Source: Streptomyces sp. SM11 (GTDB lineage Bacteria > Actinomycetota > Actinomycetes > Streptomycetales > Streptomycetaceae). From it: a DNA stretch of 37,223 nucleotides. Location of the stretch: NCBI RefSeq assembly GCF_002910905.1, contig NZ_NEUE01000276.1, forward strand, positions 1 to 37,223. The letters are read 5' to 3'. The number at the start of each line of letters is the position of its first letter. Within the stretch, counting starts at the first letter, position 1. Shown in pieces: positions 1 to 8,265 of the stretch. The notes below the pieces were generated by a model. That model saw only the letters and a program-made list of their open reading frames with translations, was not told the DNA's origin and did not search any database. Both the position numbers and the translations under genes were made by a program.

Positions 1-862
1 TCGTGGTTGTAGTACGCGATGAACGCGTCGAACCACTCGCGGGCGTGGGCCAGCGAGTCGAAGCGTTCGGGGCAGTCGGACATGTACTTCGTGGTCTTGA
101 AGTGGGCCTCGCTGTAGGGGTTGTCGTTGGAGGTCTTCGGCCGCGAGTGTGACCGGGTGACGCCGAGGTCGATCAGCAGCTGCGAGACCTTCTTGGAGGT
201 CATCGAGGTGCCGCGGTCGGCGTGCACGGTCTCGGGCACGATGCCGTTGCGCAGGATGGTCTCCCGGATCAACTCCTGGGCCCGCGCCGATGATTCGGCG
301 GCCTCGACGGTGTGGCCGACGATGTAGCGGCTGAAGATGTCGATGATGACGTAGGCGTGGTACCAGACGCCCTTGACCGGTCCGGCCGCCTTGGTGATGT
401 CCCAGGTGAATACCTGCGAGGGCCCGGTGGCGACCAGTTCGGGCACCGACTTCGCCGGGTGGGTGGCCTGGCGGCGTCGCTCGCCCGTCTGTCCCTTCTC
501 GCGCAGGATCCGGTACATCGTGGAGACGGAGCAGTGGTAGCGCCCGGCATCCAGCTCGCGGGCCCAGATCTGCGCGGGAGGAAGTTCGGCGTGCTCGGCG
601 CTGTTCATCAGCTCCAGTACCGCCGCCCGTTCCTCGGGGGTGAGAGCCGAGGGCTGGACCTGTGGTCTCCTGGGCTTTCGCTCTGGTGGGGGCCGCAGCC
701 GGCGGTAGTGGGTGGCCCGGGAGCGGCCGGTCAGCCAGCATGCGGTGCTGATGCCCAGCACGTCTTCGACACCGGTGAACGCGTCGTCGGCCACCGGGTC
801 GGCGGCAGCGATCAGTCCGCGCCCTCGGAGATCATCTCCAACAGCGCGGAAGCTTTTCCCAT
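1..862 (-). CDS. IS3-family transposase OrfB (DDE integrase core), partial
   Basis: Transposase catalytic subunit for DNA cleavage and strand transfer. The minus-strand reading has an N-terminal HTH_21-like part (motif CSVSTMYRILREKGQ) and an rve integrase core. The DDE triad is visible: Asp in FTWDIT, Asp in VHADRG, and Glu in NPYSEAHFK, with 35 residues between the last two. The frame runs off the left edge just after AYYNH, so the last few dozen residues are outside the window. No start codon with a ribosome-binding site was found for OrfB alone. It is open back into the end of OrfA in the -1 frame, so it is probably made as an OrfAB fusion by programmed frameshifting. The upper coordinate marks the region of the shift site. 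Confidence 0.85.
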
Positions 863-1000
863 AACTTCCAGCGCGGCCTTGCTACGGGCAAGTTCCTTCT
901 CCAGGCGCTCGACCTGGCGGCGCAGCTTCTCGTTCACCGCCTCGGCTGCCGGCTTCTTCGGCCTCGCCGGGCTGATGCGCTTGTCGACCAGCTTCTCCGG
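812..1000 (-). pseudogene. IS3-family OrfA, C-terminal fragment
   Basis: About 62 codons of OrfA remain, ending in ALEVMGKASALLEMISEGAD and a TGA at 812-814. The segment is charged and heptad-like, as expected for the leucine-zipper part of OrfA that pairs with OrfB. The N-terminal helix-turn-helix that binds the terminal repeats is absent. Upstream of about position 1000 the sequence belongs to an acyl-CoA ligase in another frame, so this copy has no start codon of its own and should not make a functional transposase. The exact breakpoint is uncertain by about 15 bases. Confidence 0.75.
854..860 (-). other. Programmed -1 frameshift heptamer (GGGAAAA)
   Basis: On the minus strand OrfA reads ATG GGA AAA GCT. 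The heptamer G GGA AAA fits the X XXY YYZ slippery pattern, and slipping back one base puts ribosomes in a frame that stays open through OrfB. The OrfA stop lies about 40 bases downstream. IS3-family elements are known to use -1 frameshifting to make OrfAB; the use of this particular site is inference. Confidence 0.6.
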
Positions 1001-1404
1001 GTGACGGCGGGCGCGGCTGCGGTCAGCTCGTCCCAGGACGGGTCGCCGATGTAGTGGACGGCGCGAAGGTCCGGGCAGTCGGCGCGGACCTGGTCGACGA
1101 GGGCGCGGTAGTCGCTGGTGCGGTGGGAGAGGGAGGCGACCAGCAGGGAGATGCCGGCCTGATTGAGGACGAACTCCACCTCGTGGGCGCGGTAGGCCGG
1201 GTTGATGGTGACCATCACGGCCCCGATCCGGGCCGTGGCGTACTGCACGAGCACCCACTCGGGGCAGTTGACCGCCCAGATTCCGACCCGGTCGCCGTGC
1301 GCGGCGACCGCCCGGTCGAGGTTGCGGCCGATGGTGTCGCCGAGCAGCTCGGTGTCGCCGATGCCGTGCGCGTAGGACAGCTTCTCGTGTGCCGGCTCGC
1401 TCAT
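1001..1404 (-). pseudogene. fadD-like acyl-CoA ligase, N-terminal fragment truncated at an IS
   Basis: The ATG at 1402-1404 overlaps the stop of the upstream synthetase (ATGA). The product starts MSEPAHEKLSYAHGIGD and follows the N-terminal half of AMP-forming long-chain acyl-CoA ligases, including NCPEWVLVQYATARIGAVMV and VFVLNQ-type positions, up to IGDPSWDELTAAAPAV. At about position 1000 homology stops and IS OrfA sequence begins. The P-loop, the adenylation signature and the C-terminal lysine domain are all lost, so no ligase activity is expected. The continuing frame ends at 934 after about 20 unrelated residues. With the intact synthetase upstream it would have formed a two-gene fatty-acid activation operon. 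Confidence 0.8.
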
Positions 1405-3095
1405 TTCAGGTCTCCCTCGTCGAACTCGGTGCCGGTGCCGGTGCCGGTGCCGGTGCCCCGGGCGGTACGTTCGCGGAGCTCGATGCGGCGAATCTTGCCC
1501 GAGACGGTCTTGGGCAGGTCCGCGAACTCCAGCCTGCGGATGCGTTTGTACGGGGCGAGGACCGCCCGGGAGTGCTCGAAGAGGATCTTCGCGGTGTCCG
1601 GCCCCGGTTCCCAGCCCTCCGCGAGCACGACGTACGCCTTCGGGACGGCGAGGCGGAGCGGGTCGGGGGCGGGCACGACGGCGGCCTCGGCGACCGCCTC
1701 GTGCTCCAGCAGGGCGCTCTCCAGCTCGAACGGCGAGATCTTGTAGTCGGAGGCCTTGAACACGTCGTCGGCGCGGCCCACATAGGTGATGTAGCCGTCC
1801 GCGTCGCGTGCGCCGATGTCCCCGGTGCGGTAGTAGCCGCCGGCCATCGCCTCGGCGGTGCGGTCCGGGTCGCCGTGGTAGCCGGTCATCAGGCCGACGG
1901 GGCGGCCTGCAAGGTCCAGGGAGATCTCCCCCTCGGCCACCCCGGGCAGGCCGGTGACCGGGTCGAGCAGTTCGACGGTGAAGCCGGGGCTCGGGCGGCC
2001 CATGGAGCCGGTCTTGAGGAGCTGGCCAGGGGTGTTGGCGACCTGGACGGCGGTCTCCGTCTGGCCGAAGCCGTCCCGGATGGTGACGCCCCACTCCCGC
2101 CGGACCGTCTCGATGACCTCCGGGTTCAACGGCTCCCCCGCCGCGACGACCTCGCGGGGCGGGACCTTCAACTGACTCAGGTCCGCCTGGATGAGCATCC
2201 GCCAGACGGTGGGCGGGGCGCAGAAACTCGTGATGCCCGAGCGGTCCATCTCGGCCATCAGGCGGCCCGCGTCGAAGCGGGTGTAGTTGAAGATGAAGAC
2301 GGTGGCCTCGGCGGTCCACGGGGCGAAGAGGTTCGACCAGGCGTGCTTGGCCCAGCCGGGCGAGGAGATGTTCAGATGCACGTCGCCCGGCCTGAGCCCG
2401 ATCCAGTACATCGTCGACAAGTGGCCCACGGGATAGGACACATGGGTGTGCTCGACCAGCTTGGGGCTGGCGGTGGTACCGGAGGTGAAGTAGAGCATCA
2501 GCGGCTCGTCCGCGTCCGTCTCCCGGCCGGGCGTGAACGCGGACGGCGCCTTGGCCACTTCCCCGTACGGCAGCCAGCCCGCCACCTCGTCGCCCACCGC
2601 GATCCGGGTGTAGTCCCCGGGGACCTCGTCGAACTTCGCGGTGTCCGCGGCCCGCACGAGCACATGGCGCACCCGGCCGCGCTCCACCCGGTCGCGCAGG
2701 TCGACGGGGCCGAGCAGCGGGGTGGCGGGGATGACGACGGCGCGCAGCTTCATCGCGGCGAGGGCGGTCTCCCACAGCTCGACCTGGTTGCCGAGCATCA
2801 CGAGGATGCGGTCGCCCTCCCGTACGCCCTGCGCCTTCAGCCAGTTGGCGGCCCGGTCGGAGCGTTCGGACATCGCCGCGAAGGACACCTCGGTGCGCCG
2901 CCCGTCCTCCTCCACGATGTGCAGCGCGGTGCGGTCGTTGTCCTCGGCGATGACGTCGAACCAGTCCAACGCCCAGTTGAAGTGGTCCGTCCGGGGCCAG
3001 CGGAAGCCCGCGTACGCGGTTTCGTAGTCCTCGCGGTGTTCCAGCAGAAAGTCCCGGGCAGCCCGGAACGTCTCGGTCGCGCTGGTTGCCGACAT
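1401..3095 (-). CDS. Acyl-CoA synthetase (AMP-forming, medium-chain type)
   Basis: 564 residues, a full-length ANL-superfamily enzyme that activates a carboxylic acid to acyl-AMP and then acyl-CoA. The P-loop YFTSGTTASPK is at 202-212, the adenylation motif GFGQTETA at about 342-349, YRTGDIG at about 422-428, and the C-terminal catalytic lysine in PKTVSGKIRR is K534. The length and the N-terminal WFDVIAEDN-type region resemble medium-chain acyl-CoA synthetases; the true substrate cannot be read from sequence. The ATG at 3093-3095 is preceded by GAGGAGGG at 6 bases. The C-terminus carries five GT dipeptides (547-556) just after the conserved end, an odd low-complexity tail. It overlaps the fadD remnant downstream by 4 bases and is divergent from a LuxR-type regulator. 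Confidence 0.9.
   Translation of the reverse strand: MSATSATETFRAARDFLLEHREDYETAYAGFRWPRTDHFNWALDWFDVIAEDNDRTALHIVEEDGRRTEVSFAAMSERSDRAANWLKAQGVREGDRILVMLGNQVELWETALAAMKLRAVVIPATPLLGPVDLRDRVERGRVRHVLVRAADTAKFDEVPGDYTRIAVGDEVAGWLPYGEVAKAPSAFTPGRETDADEPLMLYFTSGTTASPKLVEHTHVSYPVGHLSTMYWIGLRPGDVHLNISSPGWAKHAWSNLFAPWTAEATVFIFNYTRFDAGRLMAEMDRSGITSFCAPPTVWRMLIQADLSQLKVPPREVVAAGEPLNPEVIETVRREWGVTIRDGFGQTETAVQVANTPGQLLKTGSMGRPSPGFTVELLDPVTGLPGVAEGEISLDLAGRPVGLMTGYHGDPDRTAEAMAGGYYRTGDIGARDADGYITYVGRADDVFKASDYKISPFELESALLEHEAVAEAAVVPAPDPLRLAVPKAYVVLAEGWEPGPDTAKILFEHSRAVLAPYKRIRRLEFADLPKTVSGKIRRIELRERTARGTGTGTGTGTEFDEGDLK
1428..1457 (+). repeat. Hexanucleotide tandem repeat (GGTGCC)5
   Basis: Five perfect copies of GGTGCC (GGCACC on the coding strand) lie inside the 3' end of the acyl-CoA synthetase and encode (Gly-Thr)5. 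Changes in copy number would keep the frame and only change tail length. Confidence 0.9.
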
Positions 3096-3157
3096 GTGCC
3101 CTCCTCATTACGGACCGGTCGCTTAACATCATGTAAACAGTGACCCAGGTCTCACCA

Positions 3158-3194
3158 CCCCCGGACGGGGGTGGCCCTCTCCCCCGTCCGGGGG
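3158..3194. promoter_or_regulatory. 14-bp perfect inverted repeat in a divergent promoter region
   Basis: CCCCCGGACGGGGG at 3158-3171 and its exact reverse complement at 3181-3194 are separated by 9 bases. The repeat lies between the divergent starts of the acyl-CoA synthetase (3095) and the LuxR-type regulator (GTG 3226), ending 31 bases before the GTG. It could be an operator for the adjacent regulator, or an RNA hairpin in the regulator's leader. It is not downstream of a gene on either strand, so a simple terminator role is unlikely. Confidence 0.55.
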
Positions 3195-3225
3195 AGGCGC
3201 ACGGGCCGGGTGGAAGGGCGTCGGA

Positions 3226-4068
3226 GTGCCGGAACCGGTCGATGCGGTCGAGCTGCAGTCAGCGCTGTTGAGGCTGCGCCGCACGAGCGGGCTTCCCGTG
3301 GTGTTCGGCGGCCTGTTGTCCGACGCCCGCCATGCGCGGATCGCCGAGCTGAACGGGGCGCAGACCAGCGCGCTGCGGGGTCTGGTCGTCTCCGCCTGGA
3401 GCGGCCTGGGCGGCAAGGCCATCGCGCTGTCCCGGCCCTGCGCGGTGACGGACTACGCCTCCTCGCGCCACATCAGCCACGAGTACGACGCGGCGGTGGC
3501 GGCGGAGGGGCTGCGTTCGGTGGTCGCGGTACCCGTCGTCGTACGGCGTGCGGTGCGGGGCGTGCTGTACGGGGCGCTGCGCACGCCCGTCACACTCGGC
3601 GACCGGACGTTCGACGCGGTGGTGGCGGCGGCACGTGATGTGGAGCAGTCCCTCGCGGTACGGGACGAGGTGCGGCAGTTGCTGGCGGCGGGCCGGGAGC
3701 AGGTGTGCGATCCGGACACGGCGCCCGGCGCCTGGGAGGATGTGCGCGAGGCCCACCGCGAACTGCGCGCACTGGTCCCGAGGGTCGTCGATCCGGCGCT
3801 GCGCGACGAGCTCCTGGCCGTCTGCGGGCGGCTGGCCTCGGCGTCGGGGACCAGGATGCCCGCGGCGCGGGAGGTCCGCCTCGCGCCGCGCGAGGTGGAC
3901 GTGGTGGCGTGTGTGGCGGCGGGTGCGACGAACGCGGCGGCGGCCGAGCGGCTGGGGCTGCGGCCCGAGACGGTGAAGGGGTATCTGCGCTCCGCGATGC
4001 GGAAGTTGGGGGCGCACACGAGGCTGGAGGCGGTGGTGGCGGCCCGCCGGGCGGGGCTGCTGCCCTGA
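3226..4068 (+). CDS. LuxR-type transcriptional regulator with GAF-like sensory domain
   Basis: 280 residues. Residues about 30-140 look like a degenerate GAF-type ligand domain (LRSVVAVPVVVRRAVRGVLYGALRTP is typical of GAF strands). The C-terminus, from about 215, is a LuxR/GerE helix-turn-helix: LAPREVDVVACVAAGATNAA then AERLGLRPETVKGYLRSAMR then KLGAHTRLEAVVAARR. The start is taken as GTG 3226; no strong ribosome-binding site is evident. It is divergent from the acyl-CoA synthetase, an arrangement that suggests it controls that operon, perhaps in response to an acyl compound. The effector is unknown. A perfect 14-bp inverted repeat sits just upstream. Confidence 0.8.
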   Translation: MPEPVDAVELQSALLRLRRTSGLPVVFGGLLSDARHARIAELNGAQTSALRGLVVSAWSGLGGKAIALSRPCAVTDYASSRHISHEYDAAVAAEGLRSVVAVPVVVRRAVRGVLYGALRTPVTLGDRTFDAVVAAARDVEQSLAVRDEVRQLLAAGREQVCDPDTAPGAWEDVREAHRELRALVPRVVDPALRDELLAVCGRLASASGTRMPAAREVRLAPREVDVVACVAAGATNAAAAERLGLRPETVKGYLRSAMRKLGAHTRLEAVVAARRAGLLP

Positions 4069-4192
4069 ACTGCGATCCGCAGCCCGTGATCCGTGATGTA
4101 CCCAGTCCGCCTCCTCGGTGGTCTCCGTGCGCTCGTCGCGGGCTGGGCTCCGGAAACCAGGCGTAGGGGCCCGTGCTGATCGACGGAGTCCA

Positions 4193-4429
4193 TCACCGAG
4201 GCGGGGCCGGACGGTACGTGCCGCCGCGCAGCTGGATGGTGGTGCCGGGACCGGCGTTCGCGAACGCGTTTTCCAGCTCCGGCGTGGTGGAGACGACGAC
4301 GGTGCCGGCGGCACGCGCGTCGTCCGGCGTGCTGGTCGGCCAGACGCCCGCGAGGCCTGCGGTCACGGCTACGACCACGGCGGCCTGGAGCGTACGCGTC
4401 CTGCGGTGTCGTCCTCTGCCGGTGCTCAC
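4193..4429 (-). pseudogene. Remnant of a secreted right-handed beta-helix lyase
   Basis: A GTG start at 4427-4429, with GAAGGAA upstream, opens a 78-codon frame. It has an arginine-rich start, a hydrophobic stretch (TLQAAVVVAVTAGLAGV) and an ARAAG signal-peptidase-like site. This is followed by TVVVSTTPELENAFANAGPG and TTIQLRGGTYRP, which is how the first beta-helix turn of polysaccharide lyase-like proteins begins. The frame then stops, where family members continue for hundreds of residues. No continuation was recognised in other frames downstream, so most of the gene appears deleted. The lyase assignment rests on the N-terminus only. Confidence 0.6.
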
Positions 4430-4500
4430 GTGAGGTGGTTCCTTCGCTCGGTCGGGGAGTCGTCCGGTGCGGCCGAACGGCTCCTTGTCGCCGCCGAGGC

Positions 4501-5505
4501 TCAGAAGGTTGCCGCCGGAGGTGTGCCGTCTCCGAAGGGGCGGCCGCCGAGCTGTTCACGCTGGTGCGGGGTGGTCCAGCCGGAGAGGTCGGGGCCGACG
4601 GGGACGATGCCGGTCGGGTTGATGCCGGTGTGCACCTGGTAGTAGTGCCGCTTGATGTGGTCGAAGTCGACCGTGTCGCCGAATCCGGGCGTCTGGTAGA
4701 GGTCGCGGACGTACGCCCACAGGACGGGGTCCTCGGTCAGCTTCGTACGGTTGCACTTGAAGTGGCCGTGGTAGACGGCGTCGAAGCGGACCAGGGTGGT
4801 GAAGAGGCGGATGTCGGCCTCGGTGATGGTGCCGCCGACCAGGTAGCGGCGGTCGGCGAGGCGGGCGGATACCAGGTCGAGGCGGCGGAACAGGGCCGCG
4901 TACGCCTCCTCGTACTCCTCCTGGGTGCTGGCGAACCCCGCTCGGTAGACGCCGTTGTTGACGTCCCGGTAGATGCCCTCCATGACCTCGTCGATCTCCG
5001 CGCGCAGCGGTTCGGGGTAGAGGTCGGGGGCGCCGGGCCGGTGCAGGGCGGTCCACTCGGTGGCGAGGTCGAGGGTGATCCGCTGGTAGTCGTTGGTGAC
5101 CAGCTTCCCGCTCGGTACGTCCACGATCGCGGGCACGCTGACGCCGCCGGGATAGTCGCGCTCCCGGGCGTCGTAGGCCTCGCTCAGATGGCGGATGCCG
5201 AGCACCGGGTCCTTGCCGCCCGGGTCGAGGGTGAAGCGCCAGCTGCGGTCGTCCTGGATCGGGTCGGCGACGGCGAGAGGGAGCGCGTCCTCCAGGCCGA
5301 GGAGCCGCCGGGAGACCAGGGCGCGGCTCGCCCAGGGGCAGGCTCGGCTGACGACGAGCCGGTAACGGCCGGGCTCGACGGGCCAGCCGTCCCGGCCGTC
5401 CGCGGTGATCCGGTCGGCGAAGTGGCTCCGGGACCGCTTGAACGGCTTGTGGCCGTAGGAGGTGTTGCCGTCGCTTCCGGCGCCGTCTGCTGTCGTGTCG
5501 CTCAT
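4501..5505 (-). CDS. Glutathionyl-hydroquinone reductase-like GST (Xi class, ECM4/YqjG family)
   Basis: 334 residues, matching the family length. The thioredoxin-fold part holds the catalytic motif SRACPWASR with Cys56; a single reactive cysteine in CPWA is the signature of S-glutathionyl-hydroquinone reductases, which reduce glutathionyl adducts of quinols. The C-terminal helical part has the conserved NDYQRI, EIYRDVNNGVYRAGFA-like, and ADIRLFTTLVRFDAVYHGHFK positions. The ATG at 5503-5505 overlaps the stop of the MFS gene (ATGA), so translation is probably coupled. Actinomycetes use mycothiol rather than glutathione, so the thiol partner is an open question. A role in detoxifying quinone-like compounds together with the exporter is inference. 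Confidence 0.88.
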   Translation of the reverse strand: MSDTTADGAGSDGNTSYGHKPFKRSRSHFADRITADGRDGWPVEPGRYRLVVSRACPWASRALVSRRLLGLEDALPLAVADPIQDDRSWRFTLDPGGKDPVLGIRHLSEAYDARERDYPGGVSVPAIVDVPSGKLVTNDYQRITLDLATEWTALHRPGAPDLYPEPLRAEIDEVMEGIYRDVNNGVYRAGFASTQEEYEEAYAALFRRLDLVSARLADRRYLVGGTITEADIRLFTTLVRFDAVYHGHFKCNRTKLTEDPVLWAYVRDLYQTPGFGDTVDFDHIKRHYYQVHTGINPTGIVPVGPDLSGWTTPHQREQLGGRPFGDGTPPAATF

Positions 5506-7001
5506 GCCGCGCTCCTCGATGCGTCGGTGGATCGGTCCGCGGTACGTCGTCTGCCCCGTCGGTCGGCTCCGACCTCGGCCAGCGCCACGATCAGCGCGGC
5601 CAGCACGAAGGCGACGGACACGATGAGCCCGTGGTCGTAGGCGTCGGCCCAGCCGTCCGGGCCGACCCGTGCGAAGAACACCGCGCCGACGGCGGCGATC
5701 CCGATCGCGGAGCCCACCCGCTGCCCGGTCTGCAAGGTGCCCCCGGCGCTTCCGGCCCGGTGCACCGGGACCTCCGCGAGGGTCAGTGTCTGGTTCGGGG
5801 CGATGACCAGACCGCTGCCGAGACCGGCGAGGAGCAGCGGGGCGGCCATGGCCCAGCCCGCCCTGTCGCCGGGGGCCAGCTGGGCGGCGAGGGCGGTGCC
5901 CGCGAGGCCGAGGGCGACCATGACCAGGCCCGCCACCACCAGCGGGCGGCCGAAGCGGCCGACGAGCCGGCCGCCGATGGACGCGGCGGCGCCGGAGCCG
6001 AGGGCGAACGGGGTGATGGCGAGTCCGGCCTGGAGGGCGGAGTAGCCCAGGCCGGACTGGAGGTAGAGGGTCGTGACGAAGAAGATCGAGGTGAACCCGG
6101 CGAAGTAGAGCAGGATCAGCAGGCAGCCCAGCCAGTAGGACCGCAGCCGGAACAGCGACAGGTCCAGGACGGGGTGGGTGCGTCCGCCCGTGCACCGCGA
6201 CTCCCAGGCCACGAACGCGATGAGGAGGGCCCCGGCCAGGACGAGCAGGAGCCACTTGGCGTTGCCGGGCCACTGCTGGGCCTGGACGAACGGCAGTAGC
6301 AGGGCCAGCATTCCGGCGCCGAGCAGGGCGACGCCCACCGGGTCCAGGTCGCGCGGCCTCACCCGGCCGGCGGAGGGGGTGTCGGGGAGCAGCCGGTGGG
6401 CGAGCAGGAGGCAGCCGGCGCCGAGCGGGAGGTTGACGTAGAAGACCCAGCGCCAGCCGTGGTCCGGCCCGGCGGCCTGGATGAGCAGACCGCCGAGCAG
6501 CGGGCCCACGGCCGTGGAGATGCCTACGACGGTGCCGAACATGCCGAAGGCCCGGCCGCGCTCGCGCCCGGAGAACATCTGCTGGATCAGGGCGGAGATC
6601 TGCGGGGAGATCAGGCCGCCCGCGATGCCCTGCACCAGCCGGGCGGCCACCAGCCACCTGCTGGACTGTGCGGCCCCGCAGGCGGCGGAGGCCAGCGTGA
6701 AGAGGGCGAGCCCCACCATGAAGACCACCCGGCGGCCCCGCGCGTCGCCCAGGCGTCCGGCGGGGATGAGGAGGAGGCCGAAGGCGAGGGCGTAGCCGGA
6801 GATCACCCACTGGAGGTCGGACTCGGAGGTGTTCAGGCCCTCCCGGATGGAGGGGAGGGCCACATTGACGATGGAGACGTCCAGCAGAGTCATGAAGCCC
6901 GCCACCAGGCAGACGGCGAGTGCCCGCCAACGCCGGGGATCGGGGCCGCCGGGGGCGGCGTCGCACCCGGTCGGCCCGGGGTTCGCCGCACTCCGTGCCA
7001 T
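5502..7001 (-). CDS. MFS multidrug exporter (DHA2/EmrB-QacA family, 14 TM)
   Basis: 499 residues, proton-driven efflux permease of the inner membrane. Visible family motifs are LLDVSIVNVALPSI in TM1, LQWVISGYALAFGLLLIPAG followed by RLGDARGRR (motif A), and GISTAVGPLLGGLL (motif C, the antiporter motif). Hydrophobic segments continue to ALIVALAEVGADRR, consistent with 14 helices. The chosen start is ATG 6999-7001, preceded by AAGGTG at about 7 bases. The open frame extends further upstream but without family similarity. It overlaps the hydroquinone reductase-like gene by 4 bases, which suggests one transcript for export and reduction of a toxic aromatic. Substrate unknown. Confidence 0.9.
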   Translation of the reverse strand: MARSAANPGPTGCDAAPGGPDPRRWRALAVCLVAGFMTLLDVSIVNVALPSIREGLNTSESDLQWVISGYALAFGLLLIPAGRLGDARGRRVVFMVGLALFTLASAACGAAQSSRWLVAARLVQGIAGGLISPQISALIQQMFSGRERGRAFGMFGTVVGISTAVGPLLGGLLIQAAGPDHGWRWVFYVNLPLGAGCLLLAHRLLPDTPSAGRVRPRDLDPVGVALLGAGMLALLLPFVQAQQWPGNAKWLLLVLAGALLIAFVAWESRCTGGRTHPVLDLSLFRLRSYWLGCLLILLYFAGFTSIFFVTTLYLQSGLGYSALQAGLAITPFALGSGAAASIGGRLVGRFGRPLVVAGLVMVALGLAGTALAAQLAPGDRAGWAMAAPLLLAGLGSGLVIAPNQTLTLAEVPVHRAGSAGGTLQTGQRVGSAIGIAAVGAVFFARVGPDGWADAYDHGLIVSVAFVLAALIVALAEVGADRRGRRRTADRSTDASRSAA

Positions 7002-7231
7002 GGTTCGCACCTTAGATCGCTCCGGCTGGTTCCTCACGCGGGACGCGTCCGCGCCGGTGGCCCGGATCCGCCGGGCCGGAGCCGGCACGGCGGGTCCGGG
7101 GCAGCCGGGAGTACCCGTTGCCGCATGGCTGTGGAGAAGCGGACCGGAGTCGGAAGCGAGGGGCGTGCGGGGGAAAGGCGTCGGCGGGCCCCTCCGCCGC
7201 GCGTTGATGGACAGGAGAGTTTCCCAACACC

Positions 7232-8214
7232 GTGGACGACAATTGGAAGGAACCTTCACTCTCAGGAGCCGCACCGGCCCCCGCATCCCCCACCGCCGCC
7301 ACCCCGCTCGCCGCCAACGGCCAGCTCTCCGTCTGCGGCCGTCAGCTCTGCAACTCCTCCGGCCGGGCGGTAGCCCTCAACGGGATGAGCACGCACGGCA
7401 CCCAGTGGTACGCCCAGTGCGTCACCGGCGGCTCGCTCGACGCCCTGGCCCAGGACTGGCGCGCCGACGTGCTGCGCGTCTCCACCTACGTTCAGGAGGG
7501 CGGGTACGAGACCGACCAGGCCGGATTCACCGCCCGTGCACAGAAGTTCGTCGACGCGGCGCACGCGCGCGGCATGTACGCGGTGATCGACTGGCACATG
7601 CTCTCCCCGGGCGACCCGAACGCGAACCTGTCACGGGCGAAGACCTTCTTCACGGCGATGGCGAAGAAGTACAAGAACCACCCGGGTGTGCTCTACGAGA
7701 TCGCCAACGAGCCCTCGGGGTGAGCTGGTCGGGCATCAAGTCGTACGCCGAACGGATCATCCCGGTGATCCGCGCCCAGGACCCCGACGCGGTGGTCCTG
7801 GTCGGGACGCGCGCCTGGCCCTCGTTCGGGGTGTCCGAGGGCTCCAACGAGTCGGAGGTCGTGAACAACCCCGTCCGCGCCTCGAACATCATGTACACCT
7901 TCCACTTCTACGCGGCCTCGCACCGCGAGGAGTACCTGCGCACGCTCGACCGGGCCTCCGACAGACTGCCCGTGTTCGTCACCGAGTTCGGCACGCAGAA
8001 CTACTCGGGCGAGGGTGCCAACGACTTCAGCATGTCGCAGCGCTACCTCGACCTGATGAAGCGCAAGAAGATCTCCTGGACCAACTGGAACTACTCCGAC
8101 GACCACCGTTCCGGCGCCGTCTTCAAGACCGGCACCTGCAGCGGGAGCAACTGGACGGGAACCGGGGTCCTGAAGGAGGCCGGGGTCTGGATCCGCGACC
8201 GCATCCGCCAGTGA
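7232..8214 (+). pseudogene. GH5 endoglucanase (cellulase), frameshifted
   Basis: Two adjacent frames together encode a GH5 catalytic domain. The first (GTG 7232 to TGA 7721-7723) contains NGMSTHGTQWYAQ, DWHMLSPGDPN and the acid/base glutamate in EIANEPSG. The second resumes at once with VSWSGIKSYAERIIPVIRAQ, holds the nucleophile glutamate in VFVTEFGTQ, and ends at 8212-8214. Homologous enzymes read NEP followed by G-VSW without a break. Adding one G to the run at 7717-7720 restores the frame, so a single-base deletion splits the protein between its two catalytic glutamates. The N-terminus is also odd: no signal peptide is visible although these enzymes are secreted. Either a real pseudogene or a sequencing error in the G run. 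Confidence 0.85.
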
Positions 8215-8265
8215 TCCCTTCCACGCCGGCCGCCGCCGACCGGACGGGGCGGACTCTGTCGCGAC

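Larger units (their letters stand above)
1..1000 (-). mobile_element. IS3-family insertion sequence, 5'-truncated
   Basis: The first kilobase reads, on the minus strand, as the end of OrfA followed by an OrfB integrase, the organisation of IS3-family elements. The element continues past the left edge, so its 3' terminal repeat is not visible. Its 5' part is missing: OrfA homology begins in mid-protein at about position 1000, directly next to sequence that encodes an acyl-CoA ligase. No terminal inverted repeat or target duplication can be seen at that junction. This looks like a deletion or recombination scar involving the element rather than a simple intact insertion. Confidence 0.8.

Noticed and set aside
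4501..6966. One long minus-strand frame covering the reductase and part of the exporter
   Set aside because: Only its C-terminal part, from the ATG at 5505, has family similarity. The upstream part is an out-of-frame reading of the MFS gene.
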